This document shows, piece after piece, positions 56,571 to 64,000 of a stretch of DNA of 64,000 bases. A program made the position numbers and the translations under genes. The notes below the pieces were generated by a model. It saw nothing but the letters and a program-made list of their open reading frames with translations, did not search any database and was not told the DNA's origin. This DNA comes from Granulosicoccus sp045110475 (GTDB lineage Bacteria > Pseudomonadota > Gammaproteobacteria > Granulosicoccales > Granulosicoccaceae). Where the stretch lies: assembly GCA_045110475.1 (NCBI GenBank), contig JBGCGC010000015.1, positions 1-64,000 of the forward strand, read 5' to 3'. Every line of letters begins with the position of its first letter. The first letter of the stretch is position 1.

Positions 56571-58042
56571 GTGACTGGGGGGCAAACGAGACGGGACCAA
56601 CAAACAGTCGTACGTTTGTCGACGCCTCAGCTTGCACGGTCAGCCCGGAGGAACCAACAGCCTATCTGCAGCGTGTGTTACACGCGGTGAAGGAAGGAAC
56701 GTCCATCGCCGGCCTGTTGAGAATGGGAGGTGCCGGGTTAATGGTGTTTTCACTGTCGCTGTTCTTGATGCAGGGAATGGATACAACATCAGATCTACAC
56801 CGATTTCTGCTGCTTCTTGCGCAAACGGTGTTACTCACAAGCGCAGGCTTTGCCGTCGGGTATCTTCTCAAGGAACCCAGAGGCGCCAGAGTATTTTTCT
56901 CACTCGCACTGATATCCATACCGGCAAACTTTGCAGTACTGGGCGCCATGATTTATTCGGTAGCGCCACTGGATAATCTTGTTACCCAATACCCGACGTT
57001 CGCCAGTTGGCAATCGACCGATCTGCAAGAGCTGAGCATTGCCGCCGTGACCGGACTTGCCGTGTTGGTTCCCATGTCAATATTCTGTTTTGCAGTCCTT
57101 GCACGCCATGCCAGATGGTGGCTGAGCATCGCCTACCTTCTCTCCTCTGCAACCCTGCTCATTCCACTGCGGGACACCCTCAGCATCACGCTCATCAGCA
57201 GCGTCTGTGCACTGTCGGTGTTGGCTCTGTTATCCCAACGTCATGCGAAACGTTCACGCCTTGCCACAGGAGAAGAGCAATTTGCCAAAGCCCTGCTTTT
57301 CATACCCGCCGCGGTGATGCTGGCGCGTTCAGCAGCCTTGTATCATGTGGACTTCTATTTCGGATTAGGCATTGTCATTGCCATTTACTACTTCTTGCGG
57401 CGGAGGGTTGCTGCAGGCACAGGAAATTCAACCCAGAAGACCTCGTTACAAATACTTGCGGTGACTTTCGTGTTCATCCTGGCCATCATGTTGACCGCGC
57501 TGATCATCAGCAATGTCGCAATCGGCACACCTTTTCCGGTTTTCACACTGACATGGCTTGCGTTGAACCTCGATCTCACACGGTTCATCAACAGCCGAAG
57601 AGTCAATGCCATTGTTCATGGCCTGTGGGCTGTTACGTGCTTTGCCGGTATTGTTTTCGATACGTTCATAATCGGCAATCCTGATGGCTTCCTGATCAAT
57701 CTGGCCGTCGCAGTCGTAATACTTGCCGCAAGTACGACCACCCGACAAAGACTGGGCGCCATTCTCGGCACTATAGGCATAGTTGGCCTGCCAATGCTTA
57801 ACGGGGCGCATCTGTTCAGCGTTGTACTCGACACAGGTTGGGCAGGTGTTGCCATTGCCGGCGCTCTAACCATCATATCCGGCTCCTTGCTCGAACGATT
57901 CTGGCCACTCATAAAGATACGGCTGATCAACCGATTCGGTGTAGTAAGAACTGACATCACAGAGATCGGAACACCGGAACTGCAGGACAAACTCCCGGTG
58001 ACTGCCACTGCTAACACCTCAGCGGTAAGAAAGGCAGCTTGA
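56567..58042 (+). CDS. Polytopic inner membrane protein of the PspA operon
   Basis: 491 residues; not recognised. About 12 hydrophobic segments between residues 45 and 450, with a cytoplasmic-looking N-terminus (1-45) and a polar tail of about 45 residues (ITEIGTPELQDKLPVTATAN). Small loops and no obvious charged pocket or transporter signature. The ATG overlaps the pspA stop as ATGA. Because of this coupling it is probably the membrane anchor or client of the PspA protein (inference). Confidence 0.75.
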   Translation: MSDWGANETGPTNSRTFVDASACTVSPEEPTAYLQRVLHAVKEGTSIAGLLRMGGAGLMVFSLSLFLMQGMDTTSDLHRFLLLLAQTVLLTSAGFAVGYLLKEPRGARVFFSLALISIPANFAVLGAMIYSVAPLDNLVTQYPTFASWQSTDLQELSIAAVTGLAVLVPMSIFCFAVLARHARWWLSIAYLLSSATLLIPLRDTLSITLISSVCALSVLALLSQRHAKRSRLATGEEQFAKALLFIPAAVMLARSAALYHVDFYFGLGIVIAIYYFLRRRVAAGTGNSTQKTSLQILAVTFVFILAIMLTALIISNVAIGTPFPVFTLTWLALNLDLTRFINSRRVNAIVHGLWAVTCFAGIVFDTFIIGNPDGFLINLAVAVVILAASTTTRQRLGAILGTIGIVGLPMLNGAHLFSVVLDTGWAGVAIAGALTIISGSLLERFWPLIKIRLINRFGVVRTDITEIGTPELQDKLPVTATANTSAVRKAA

Positions 58043-58052
58043 GCGAATCGTT

Positions 58053-58091
58053 TATAATAGTCTCCAGAGATCGGGCGATACCTGCCCGATC
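58053..58091 (+). promoter_or_regulatory. Candidate -10 and leader hairpin of the M20 peptidase gene
   Basis: TATAAT at 58053-58058 is a perfect -10 hexamer, though no good -35 stands 16-18 bases before it. GATCGGGC at 58069-58076 and GCCCGATC at 58084-58091 form an exact 8-bp inverted repeat with a 7-base spacer that ends five bases before the GGAGG binding site. It may be an operator or a leader hairpin that affects translation. Confidence 0.5.
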
Positions 58092-58106
58092 CACTGGAGG
58101 CCATTG

Positions 58107-59492
58107 ATGTCACTGGATACTGTTCTCGAGCAAATTGACAAAAACCTGCCAAAAGCGCTCGACAGACTGTTCGAGCTCCTGAGTATTGACAGCATTTCCA
58201 CAGATCCTGCCTACGCTGCATCGTGTCTCAAAGCGGCAAACTGGCTGGTCGATGATCTTACATCGATGGGATTTGACGCAAAAAGATACGACACACCAGG
58301 TCATCCCATGGTGGTCGGGCATCACATGGACGATCCACAAAAACCACACGTCCTGTTTTACGGACACTACGATGTGCAACCGGTAGACCCGCTGGAGCTA
58401 TGGACACGGCCACCGTTCGACCCTGCTATTGAAGAGACCAGCAACGGCAAGGTAATCCGGGCTCGCGGTGCCGCCGATGATAAAGGCCAGGTCATGACCT
58501 TTCTGGAGGCTTGCCGAATGTGGAAGTCACAAACGGGCTCGCTTCCTGTCAACGTCAGTTTGTTCTTTGAAGGTGAAGAAGAGAGTGGCTCACCATCGCT
58601 TGTGCCGTTCATGGAGGCCCATGGTGACATGCTCAAGGCTGATTTAGCTCTTGTCTGTGATACCGGCATGTGGGATAGCAATACACCCACGATTTCAACC
58701 ATGCTACGCGGAATGGTTGGTGAGGAAATAACCATCACCGGCCCGTCGCTGGATTTACATTCCGGCATGTATGGCGGACCCGCAATGAATCCGATACGTG
58801 TTCTCAATCGGATTCTTGCTGACCTGCACGACGAGGATGGTCGTATCACACTGCCCGGATTCTACGATGGCGTTCAAGAGCTCAGCGATGAGGTTCGCGA
58901 GCAGTGGAATTCATTGAACCATGATGATGACGAGTTCCTGAACTCGGTGGGTTTATCCACACCGGCTGGCGAAAAAGGCTATTCGGTGCTTGAGCAAATA
59001 TGGGCCCGCCCCACCTGTGATGTCAATGGCATCAGCGGTGGTTATTCCGGAGAAGGCTTCAAGACAGTCTTACCCTCTATCGCACAGGCCAAAATCAGTT
59101 TTCGACTGGTCGGCACGCAAGACCCGGCTAAGATACAGCAAGCATTCTACCAACATGTGAAAGAACGACTACCACCAGACTGCACGGCAAGCTACAAGAC
59201 CAAGGACGGATCTCCTGCAACCGTTATGCCGGTCAATGCGCCAGCATTTCGCAAAGCGCAAAAAGCGCTGACCGAAGAGTGGGAACAAGAGGCCGTCTAC
59301 GCCGGGTGTGGTGGATCAATACCGGTGGTGGGCCATATCAAGGAGATTCTGGATATGGACAGCCTGTTGGTCGGGTTTATGCTCGATGACGATGCAATAC
59401 ATTCTCCGAATGAGAAATACTCCTTGAAGAGCTTTCACAAGGGAATACGTAGTTGGGCGAGGATACTGGACGCGCTGGCAGACAGGGGCTAG
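58107..59492 (+). CDS. M20-family metallopeptidase (dipeptidase)
   Basis: 461 residues from the ATG at 58107, with GGAGG at 58096-58100; a TTG one codon earlier is not needed. Di-zinc motifs: LFYGHYDVQP, GAADDKGQVM, EGEEESGSPS (catalytic glutamate) and LVCDTGMWD. The lid domain around 200-370 is complete. It resembles the carnosinase-like/DapE-related cytosolic dipeptidases. The TAG stop lies inside a half copy of the dispersed repeat (59487-59504). Confidence 0.93.
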   Translation: MSLDTVLEQIDKNLPKALDRLFELLSIDSISTDPAYAASCLKAANWLVDDLTSMGFDAKRYDTPGHPMVVGHHMDDPQKPHVLFYGHYDVQPVDPLELWTRPPFDPAIEETSNGKVIRARGAADDKGQVMTFLEACRMWKSQTGSLPVNVSLFFEGEEESGSPSLVPFMEAHGDMLKADLALVCDTGMWDSNTPTISTMLRGMVGEEITITGPSLDLHSGMYGGPAMNPIRVLNRILADLHDEDGRITLPGFYDGVQELSDEVREQWNSLNHDDDEFLNSVGLSTPAGEKGYSVLEQIWARPTCDVNGISGGYSGEGFKTVLPSIAQAKISFRLVGTQDPAKIQQAFYQHVKERLPPDCTASYKTKDGSPATVMPVNAPAFRKAQKALTEEWEQEAVYAGCGGSIPVVGHIKEILDMDSLLVGFMLDDDAIHSPNEKYSLKSFHKGIRSWARILDALADRG

Positions 59493-59504
59493 GCGCCTGC
59501 GCGG
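59487..59504. repeat. Dispersed palindromic repeat, half copy 4
   Basis: GGCTAGGCGCCTGCGCGG equals the left arm of the perfect copy at 34051 with one change (C for A at position 8). The CTAG provides the stop codon of the M20 peptidase gene. No right arm follows before the convergent kinase-like gene. Confidence 0.75.
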
Positions 59505-59515
59505 TAGACATCCCC

Positions 59516-60427
59516 CTATGTATAGTTTGCCAGCGCCTCATCTGTTGGACCGACGTAGGTGTGACCAAACTTTATTGCGTGCACAATCAGCGGAGCAAGC
59601 TGATGCAAGGCAATCCGCTCCTGCCAACCTGCATCAAGCGGATAGGCTTCCTGATAAGCTGCAAAACAATCATTCCCGTAACCGCCAAACAAACGCATCA
59701 TGGCCAGATCAAACTCACGATGTCCGCCATGGCTGGCTGGGTCGATGACCCAGCTATCGCCGTTACTATCGACCAACCTGTTGCCAGCCCATAGATCACC
59801 ATGCAAGCGCGATGGATCAAGCGAGGGTGATTCCCATTGATCCAGCTTGTTGGCTACTGACTCGATCGCCGAAATCGTTTTTGAGCTAAGCGCCTGACGA
59901 TCAGCAGCAATTTTTGCCAGCGGCAGCAAACGTTGTGTTGCATAGAAATCGCACCAACGTTCGCAGAGCTCATTAGGCAAACCCAGACTACCGGTTGATC
60001 GATTGTCCTCGCGCCCGAAGGCGGAACAAGGCGATTGATGCAGGGCTGCCAGCTGACGCCCTAGCTCAGCCTCGCCTTTTTCATCCGACCGATGCCGACC
60101 GGAATCGTCTACCCATGCAATGGCCAGATACGGCACGTCATCACTGACACCCAACACCTTTGGCACCCTGACCGTGCCGGTTTCCGCTAACCATACCAAG
60201 CCCAGCGCTTCAGTAGAAAAATGCCTGGGCGGCGGGTTTAAATGCGTCTTGATAAAAAGCGGCGCTCCGGCTACAAGCTGGCTATCATTTTTTGCCGCCC
60301 TGCCATCGGATACAACGCTTGCCGCATAACTACGCGCAAAATCACCGCCACTCAAGGCCCGCCAGTTTTCCAGACCCACGCCCAGATCTGTCTCTGCCAT
60401 TGATTGCCAATCAAGCTCTATTGCCAT
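59516..60427 (-). CDS. Fructosamine kinase family protein
   Basis: 303 residues. Phosphotransferase (APH-like) fold with FIKTHLNPPPRHFSTEALGL near the N-terminus, the catalytic loop LHGDLWAGNRL and the metal-binding IDPASHGGHREFDLAMM, all typical of fructosamine/ketosamine-3-kinase. It would phosphorylate glycated amines so that they break down. It converges on the peptidase gene with 23 bases between. Confidence 0.93.
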   Translation of the reverse strand: MAIELDWQSMAETDLGVGLENWRALSGGDFARSYAASVVSDGRAAKNDSQLVAGAPLFIKTHLNPPPRHFSTEALGLVWLAETGTVRVPKVLGVSDDVPYLAIAWVDDSGRHRSDEKGEAELGRQLAALHQSPCSAFGREDNRSTGSLGLPNELCERWCDFYATQRLLPLAKIAADRQALSSKTISAIESVANKLDQWESPSLDPSRLHGDLWAGNRLVDSNGDSWVIDPASHGGHREFDLAMMRLFGGYGNDCFAAYQEAYPLDAGWQERIALHQLAPLIVHAIKFGHTYVGPTDEALANYT

Positions 60428-60646
60428 TTTCCTACCTTGTTCTCTAGCGGATTACGTGCATCAGGCTGGCCATTGCCGTGCATGAAATTTCGCGCGCTAA
60501 CTCTGGAAGATTCAGGTGTTTTCATGGATAATCCTAACGCGATATGCAGTGTTGCCGCATTCATTTGATCCGATTGTTCATATAATTTCCCACTCTTGCT
60601 CTCCAGATTCGGGCGTTACCCGAACAGACAACGCCAGGTCTTAATC
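60428..60646. promoter_or_regulatory. Divergent region with a plus-strand -10 box
   Basis: 219 bases between the kinase-like gene and the phosphatase gene. TATAAT at 60581-60586 is a perfect -10 hexamer for the plus strand, without a clear -35 at standard spacing. CCAGGT at 60634-60639 is a modest ribosome binding site before the ATG at 60647. No gene is seen. Confidence 0.45.
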
Positions 60647-61288
60647 ATGTATTTCCACCTTGTTCGCCATGGCCAGACACACTGGAACGTTCAACGTCGT
60701 ATTCAGGGGCAGCTGGATTCCGAACTGGATGAACTGGGATTCTCTCAGGCTATAGAACGTGGCAAAGACTTCGCTAATCTGACACTGGAAGGCGCATATG
60801 CCAGTAGCAGCTTGCGAACACGTCAGACCATCGAGAATCTTCTGGGCTCTCGTACCGACACCGTCATCTACATGGATGAACTGAAAGAGGTGTGCTGGGG
60901 TATCTGGCAGGGGGAAATGTGGGCAGATATCGAAGCTGCTCATCCTGATATGGTGGAGGCGTATCACAAGGCGCTGCCGCATTTTTTCGTTGAGGGAGCA
61001 GAAACACCGGAACAGACGCAAACTCGTGGGGTACTGGCACTGGAGGACTTGATCAGGAGGCATCGACATGCATCTGAAGACGCTCATATTCTCGTCGTCA
61101 GCCACGGAGCTATCATGAAAAAGATTCTGGGCAGCTATACGGGCATCGAGCTGACCGAGCTGCACAGGCTTCCACCACTGCCAAACTGTGCACATTGCAT
61201 TATCAAGGTGAATGACAAGCTCAGGCGAGTGACGCATATTGCCAGCGAAAAAATTGAAGACACGGCCTGGTACAACTTCGCATCATGA
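60647..61288 (+). CDS. Histidine phosphatase family protein
   Basis: 213 residues from the ATG at 60647, which starts with the catalytic motif MYFHLVRHGQTHWN; an upstream ATG at 60596 would add 17 residues before the strand. Other active-site parts: SSSLRTRQTIENL and VVSHGAIMKKIL. Broad phosphatase or phosphoglycerate-mutase-like branch; alpha-ribazole phosphatase or a general hydrolase are alternatives. The stop overlaps the CoA-transferase start as ATGA. Confidence 0.92.
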   Translation: MYFHLVRHGQTHWNVQRRIQGQLDSELDELGFSQAIERGKDFANLTLEGAYASSSLRTRQTIENLLGSRTDTVIYMDELKEVCWGIWQGEMWADIEAAHPDMVEAYHKALPHFFVEGAETPEQTQTRGVLALEDLIRRHRHASEDAHILVVSHGAIMKKILGSYTGIELTELHRLPPLPNCAHCIIKVNDKLRRVTHIASEKIEDTAWYNFAS

Positions 61289-62403
61289 ATTCAAACGCGA
61301 CGCCGTTGGCGGGCATAAAAGTTATCGAGCTTGCCCGAATCCTTGCAGGTCCCTGGGCCGGACAAACACTATCTGACCTTGGCGCTGACGTGATCAAGGT
61401 GGAAAGCCCAGAGGGCGATGACACTCGCCAATGGGGGCCTCCCTGGATAGACACCAATGGTGAAAAAACGGCCGCTTATTTTCATTCCTGCAATCGAGGC
61501 AAGAGCTCCATTGTCTGCAATCTGAAAGCCAATGAAGATCGAGAGCAACTCCTTGCTCTGATCAGCGAGGCAGATGTGCTGATTGAAAACTTCAAGGTGG
61601 GTGGGCTTAAACAGTATGGATTGGATGCCGACACCTTGCTGGAAACCAACCCGCAACTTATCTATTGCTCCATTACGGGTTTTGGTCAAACCGGGCCCTA
61701 CTCCCGGCGTGCAGGCTATGACTTCATGATTCAGGGCATGAGCGGCATCATGGATCTAACGGGAGAGCCGGATGGTCAACCACAAAAAATGGGTGTGGCA
61801 TTTGCAGACATCTTCACAGCTTTGTATAGCGTCATTGCTATTCAGAGTGCCCTTTTACACAGACAACAAACCGGAAAAGGCCAGCATATTGATATGGCGC
61901 TGTTTGATTGTATGACGGGAGTTCTCGCCAATCAGTCAATGAACTTCCTGGCCAGTGGCAAGGCACCAACACGCATGGGTAACAAGCACCCGAATATCGC
62001 CCCGTACCAAACGTTCGCTGTCAATGATGGACACTTGATAATCGCGGTTGGCAACGATCAGCAGTTCAGGCGTCTGTGTGACACCCTTGGCTTGTTCGGG
62101 GTTCCAGATGACGAACGGTTTTCGTCAAACGCAAGCCGCATTGAAAACCGCGACTTGCTTGAGAAGACGCTTGGCGACATGATCGTACAATGGAGTCGTG
62201 ATGAGTTGCTAAGTGCACTGGAGACAGCTGTGGTCCCGGCTGGTCCGATTAATTCAGTGGAAGATGTCTTCAACGACCCGCAGTTCCGAGCACGGGCCAT
62301 GCAGATTGAGTCTGATGGCATTGCAGGTGTTCGTACGCCGATCAAGTTCGGCGCCAGTGCTCTGGATGTGAGCAAGCGATCGCCGGGCCTGGGAGAGAAC
62401 TGA
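61285..62403 (+). CDS. CaiB/BaiF-type class III CoA-transferase
   Basis: 372 residues. Starts with PLAGIKVIELARILAGPWAG, then LGADVIKVESPEGDDTR, the catalytic aspartate segment in GQHIDMALFDCMTGVLANQS, and GYDFMIQGMSGIMDLTG. Transfers CoA between carboxylic acids; substrate not readable. Translationally coupled to the phosphatase gene. Confidence 0.94.
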   Translation: MNSNATPLAGIKVIELARILAGPWAGQTLSDLGADVIKVESPEGDDTRQWGPPWIDTNGEKTAAYFHSCNRGKSSIVCNLKANEDREQLLALISEADVLIENFKVGGLKQYGLDADTLLETNPQLIYCSITGFGQTGPYSRRAGYDFMIQGMSGIMDLTGEPDGQPQKMGVAFADIFTALYSVIAIQSALLHRQQTGKGQHIDMALFDCMTGVLANQSMNFLASGKAPTRMGNKHPNIAPYQTFAVNDGHLIIAVGNDQQFRRLCDTLGLFGVPDDERFSSNASRIENRDLLEKTLGDMIVQWSRDELLSALETAVVPAGPINSVEDVFNDPQFRARAMQIESDGIAGVRTPIKFGASALDVSKRSPGLGEN

Positions 62404-62496
62404 TGGGCCAGTGGCTTGCAACGGACGATAGTCTATAGCCGATCAGCCGCTTCACCCTCGACAGGCTGCTTGCGTGACGTTATAGAGGCACCAAGA

Positions 62497-63465
62497 CTAT
62501 TTGAGAGTATCTACCCAGTCCTGTAGAGAATCTTCCCACAAACCATACTGCAAGTCGTCGTTCCCCAACCCCATGACGTCTATGATCTGTTGCGTCGAAC
62601 ACCCACCGGTATCGGACAATGTGACATCGGATATCCTGCAAAAGCCATCGACGAAAGCGCCGGTCGTCAACGTGTAAAAGCGGTTTTCAGCCACTCCTTC
62701 GGTGGGAGTAACACCGAGAACAGTACCAGGACACACATCTACATCGTCCATAATTCCATCGTCATCGACATCCAGTTTTTCATCACTACTGACACTCACG
62801 CCGACCGAGGCTACCCAGTCTGCCAAGTGATAATTCCACAGGCCAAAGCGTTCGTTGCTGATACTCAGCCCCAACCGGTCGATAATCTGCTGGCTGGAAC
62901 ACCCCCCCGCATCAGCCAGTGTGTATTGAGAGCGTGTTCCGCGCCCGTCAAGAAAATCACCAGTGATACTGGAGTAAAATCTGTTTTTAGAGGCCTTTAT
63001 GGTCGGCAAGATGCCCAGAACGGTGGCAGGACAAACATCCAGGCTATTCGCAACGCCATCAAGGTCATCGTCGTTTTCAGGATCTGTCGGCGCGCCCACA
63101 AATTCCTCCCAGTCCTTGAGATACCGGCCCCACAAACCGTACCTGAGATTACTGCTACTCAAGCCTGCCAACTCTACAATCTGTTGCCCAGAGCAGCCCC
63201 CGGCATCTGAGATATCGACACTGGATATCCTGCCCCGTCCGTCGACAAATCTGCCAGCCGAAGTGACATAAAAGCGATTCTTGGTTGCCGCCATGGTAGG
63301 GGCAGCACCTAGTACCGTGTCGCTGCAAAGATCGAAGGCGTCGGCAACACCGTCGCTGTCCTGGTCAGAAACATCATCCGCAGCAGCTTGGACTGGCGAA
63401 ACCGACAACAAACCTAACGCGCAAAAAGCCATAGCGCACGGGAAATACCAGGAATTTTTTTTCAT
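62497..63465 (-). CDS. Secreted three-module repeat protein with Ca-binding-like Asp motifs
   Basis: 322 residues. Signal peptide (MKKNSWYFPCAMAFCALGLL..., cut near VQA/AADD). Three modules of about 98 residues start near 35, 132 and 231. Each opens with a thrombospondin-type-3-like acidic stretch (DQDSDGVADAFDLC, DDDLDGVANSLDVC, DVDDDGIMDDVDVC), then TVLG..PT...NRFY, G.F.DG, a D(A/T)GGCS.QQII motif and a final GLW..L.DW. Two cysteines are spaced exactly 44 residues apart in each module (47/91, 145/189, 245/289), so one disulfide per module is likely. Related GGCSCEQII-type modules exist in other secreted bacterial proteins; function unknown. Confidence 0.85.
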   Translation of the reverse strand: MKKNSWYFPCAMAFCALGLLSVSPVQAAADDVSDQDSDGVADAFDLCSDTVLGAAPTMAATKNRFYVTSAGRFVDGRGRISSVDISDAGGCSGQQIVELAGLSSSNLRYGLWGRYLKDWEEFVGAPTDPENDDDLDGVANSLDVCPATVLGILPTIKASKNRFYSSITGDFLDGRGTRSQYTLADAGGCSSQQIIDRLGLSISNERFGLWNYHLADWVASVGVSVSSDEKLDVDDDGIMDDVDVCPGTVLGVTPTEGVAENRFYTLTTGAFVDGFCRISDVTLSDTGGCSTQQIIDVMGLGNDDLQYGLWEDSLQDWVDTLK

Positions 63466-63780
63466 ACGTCCGTTTAATCCACGGTGCTCAAATCACCTTG
63501 GCGATAGGTCTTCCGATGCCCGGCTGAACAAGAAATTGCTGGCCGGGTTTTGTGCAGAACTGCACATTCGAGGAGCCTATATAACCTCCCTGTAACCGTC
63601 AATAACGGGTCATTAAATTCTGTTTAGGTTCAAGGAAACTGTGATTGAGTTCATAAATTATTCATCGTGCATGCAGCCGACGTTCTATTACAAAACCACT
63701 TAAATGATGATGCGGCAATTTTCCAAAATATCATTTGCATTCTGCGTTAGAGCTTGAGTGTTTTAAGTGGATGAACGAAT
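63466..63780. other. Intergenic stretch of 315 bases
   Basis: No gene is supported. CCACTTAAA at 63696-63704 and TTTAAGTGG at 63762-63770 are exact inverted copies 57 bases apart, the only structure I can see. The region should hold the promoter of the repeat protein and the 3' untranslated end of the aminotransferase gene. It is clearly more AT-rich than its neighbours. Confidence 0.4.
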
Positions 63781-64000
63781 CTAGACAGATGGCCCGGATG
63801 AGATATTCAATTGCACATGCTTCTTGACCAAGGTCATATATAACTCACGAATCCTCAAGGTCATCTGGCCAGCCCCTCCATCACCGATAAGCTTGCCATC
63901 GATATCACTAACGGGTGTTTGCGCACCAAAGGTTCCAGTCAGAAATGCCTCGTCTGCACTGTAAGTTTCATACAAGGAGTAGTTTTTTTCAAACACAGGA
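63781..64000 (-). CDS. Class IV aminotransferase, C-terminal part
   Basis: The frame is open across the right edge of the window; 73 codons are visible. The residues EKNYSLYETYSADEAFLTGT followed by FGAQTPVSDIDGKLIGDGGAG match the C-terminal part of branched-chain/D-amino acid aminotransferases (PLP enzymes of fold type IV). The PV.. and IG.G..G motifs bind PLP phosphate and substrate. The N-terminal part with the catalytic lysine lies outside, so the subtype (IlvE, D-alanine or other) is open. Confidence 0.85.
   Translation of the reverse strand, partial: PVFEKNYSLYETYSADEAFLTGTFGAQTPVSDIDGKLIGDGGAGQMTLRIRELYMTLVKKHVQLNISSGPSV

Noticed and set aside
63696..63770. Inverted repeat as attachment site or insertion sequence end
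   Set aside because: Nine bases 57 apart without a transposase or target duplication; too little to call a mobile element.

Overview
The window looks like a piece of a marine gammaproteobacterial chromosome. The reasons are the housekeeping order rnhB-dnaE ... accA-tilS-pyrG-kdsA-eno-ftsB-ispD-ispF, a VolA/FadL-type lipid pair, an ATM1-type exporter, a BCCT transporter and moderate GC. A relative of Granulosicoccus is my guess only; no rRNA or other decisive marker is present. I see no tRNA, rRNA, CRISPR array, insertion sequence or prophage.

Layout. (1) 1-13627, minus strand: an eight-gene operon, in transcription order DUF4159 protein, VWA/glutamine-amidotransferase-like membrane protein, caspase-like exported protein, TPR/HEXXH metallopeptidase, MoxR AAA+ ATPase, DUF58, BatA-like VWA membrane protein and a huge DUF4175-like protein. 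The last gene runs off the left edge inside a perfect 12-bp repeat array. Most junctions are 4-base start/stop overlaps. (2) 13880-18266, plus: FadL-type porin, VolA-type lipase lipoprotein and a chalcone-isomerase-like exported protein, facing an 827-aa FadE acyl-CoA dehydrogenase: a fatty-acid uptake and oxidation neighbourhood. (3) 21159-31439: folE, a chemoreceptor next to an orphan LivK-type binding protein, an ATM1-type ABC exporter coupled to dusA, and a PhyH dioxygenase with a Gfo/Idh/MocA oxidoreductase. (4) 31685-34050, plus: S-formylglutathione hydrolase and SelO. (5) 34088-49367, minus: purine salvage, isoprenoid, cell division, glycolysis, KDO, CTP, tRNA-Ile lysidine, fatty acid, osmolyte transport and replication genes. 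(6) 49516-52918: lipocalin, SDR, Asp/Glu racemase-like, DUF1989 and glyoxalase genes. (7) 52996-58042: a second MoxR/VWA system (XRE regulator, CoxD-like ATPase, CoxE-like VWA) divergent from a PspA homologue coupled to a polytopic membrane protein. (8) 58107-64000: M20 dipeptidase, fructosamine-kinase-like, histidine phosphatase coupled to a CaiB-type CoA-transferase, a secreted three-module repeat protein, and the 3' end of a class IV aminotransferase.

The best candidates for under-described biology are the two MoxR/VWA loci. The first adds a secreted gluzincin and a caspase-fold protein whose cysteine position reads serine. The second couples MoxR/VWA to PspA across a shared promoter region that carries inverted repeats. 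A dispersed GGCTAGGAGNCTGCGCGG palindrome occurs four times at gene borders and supplies the stop codon of two genes.
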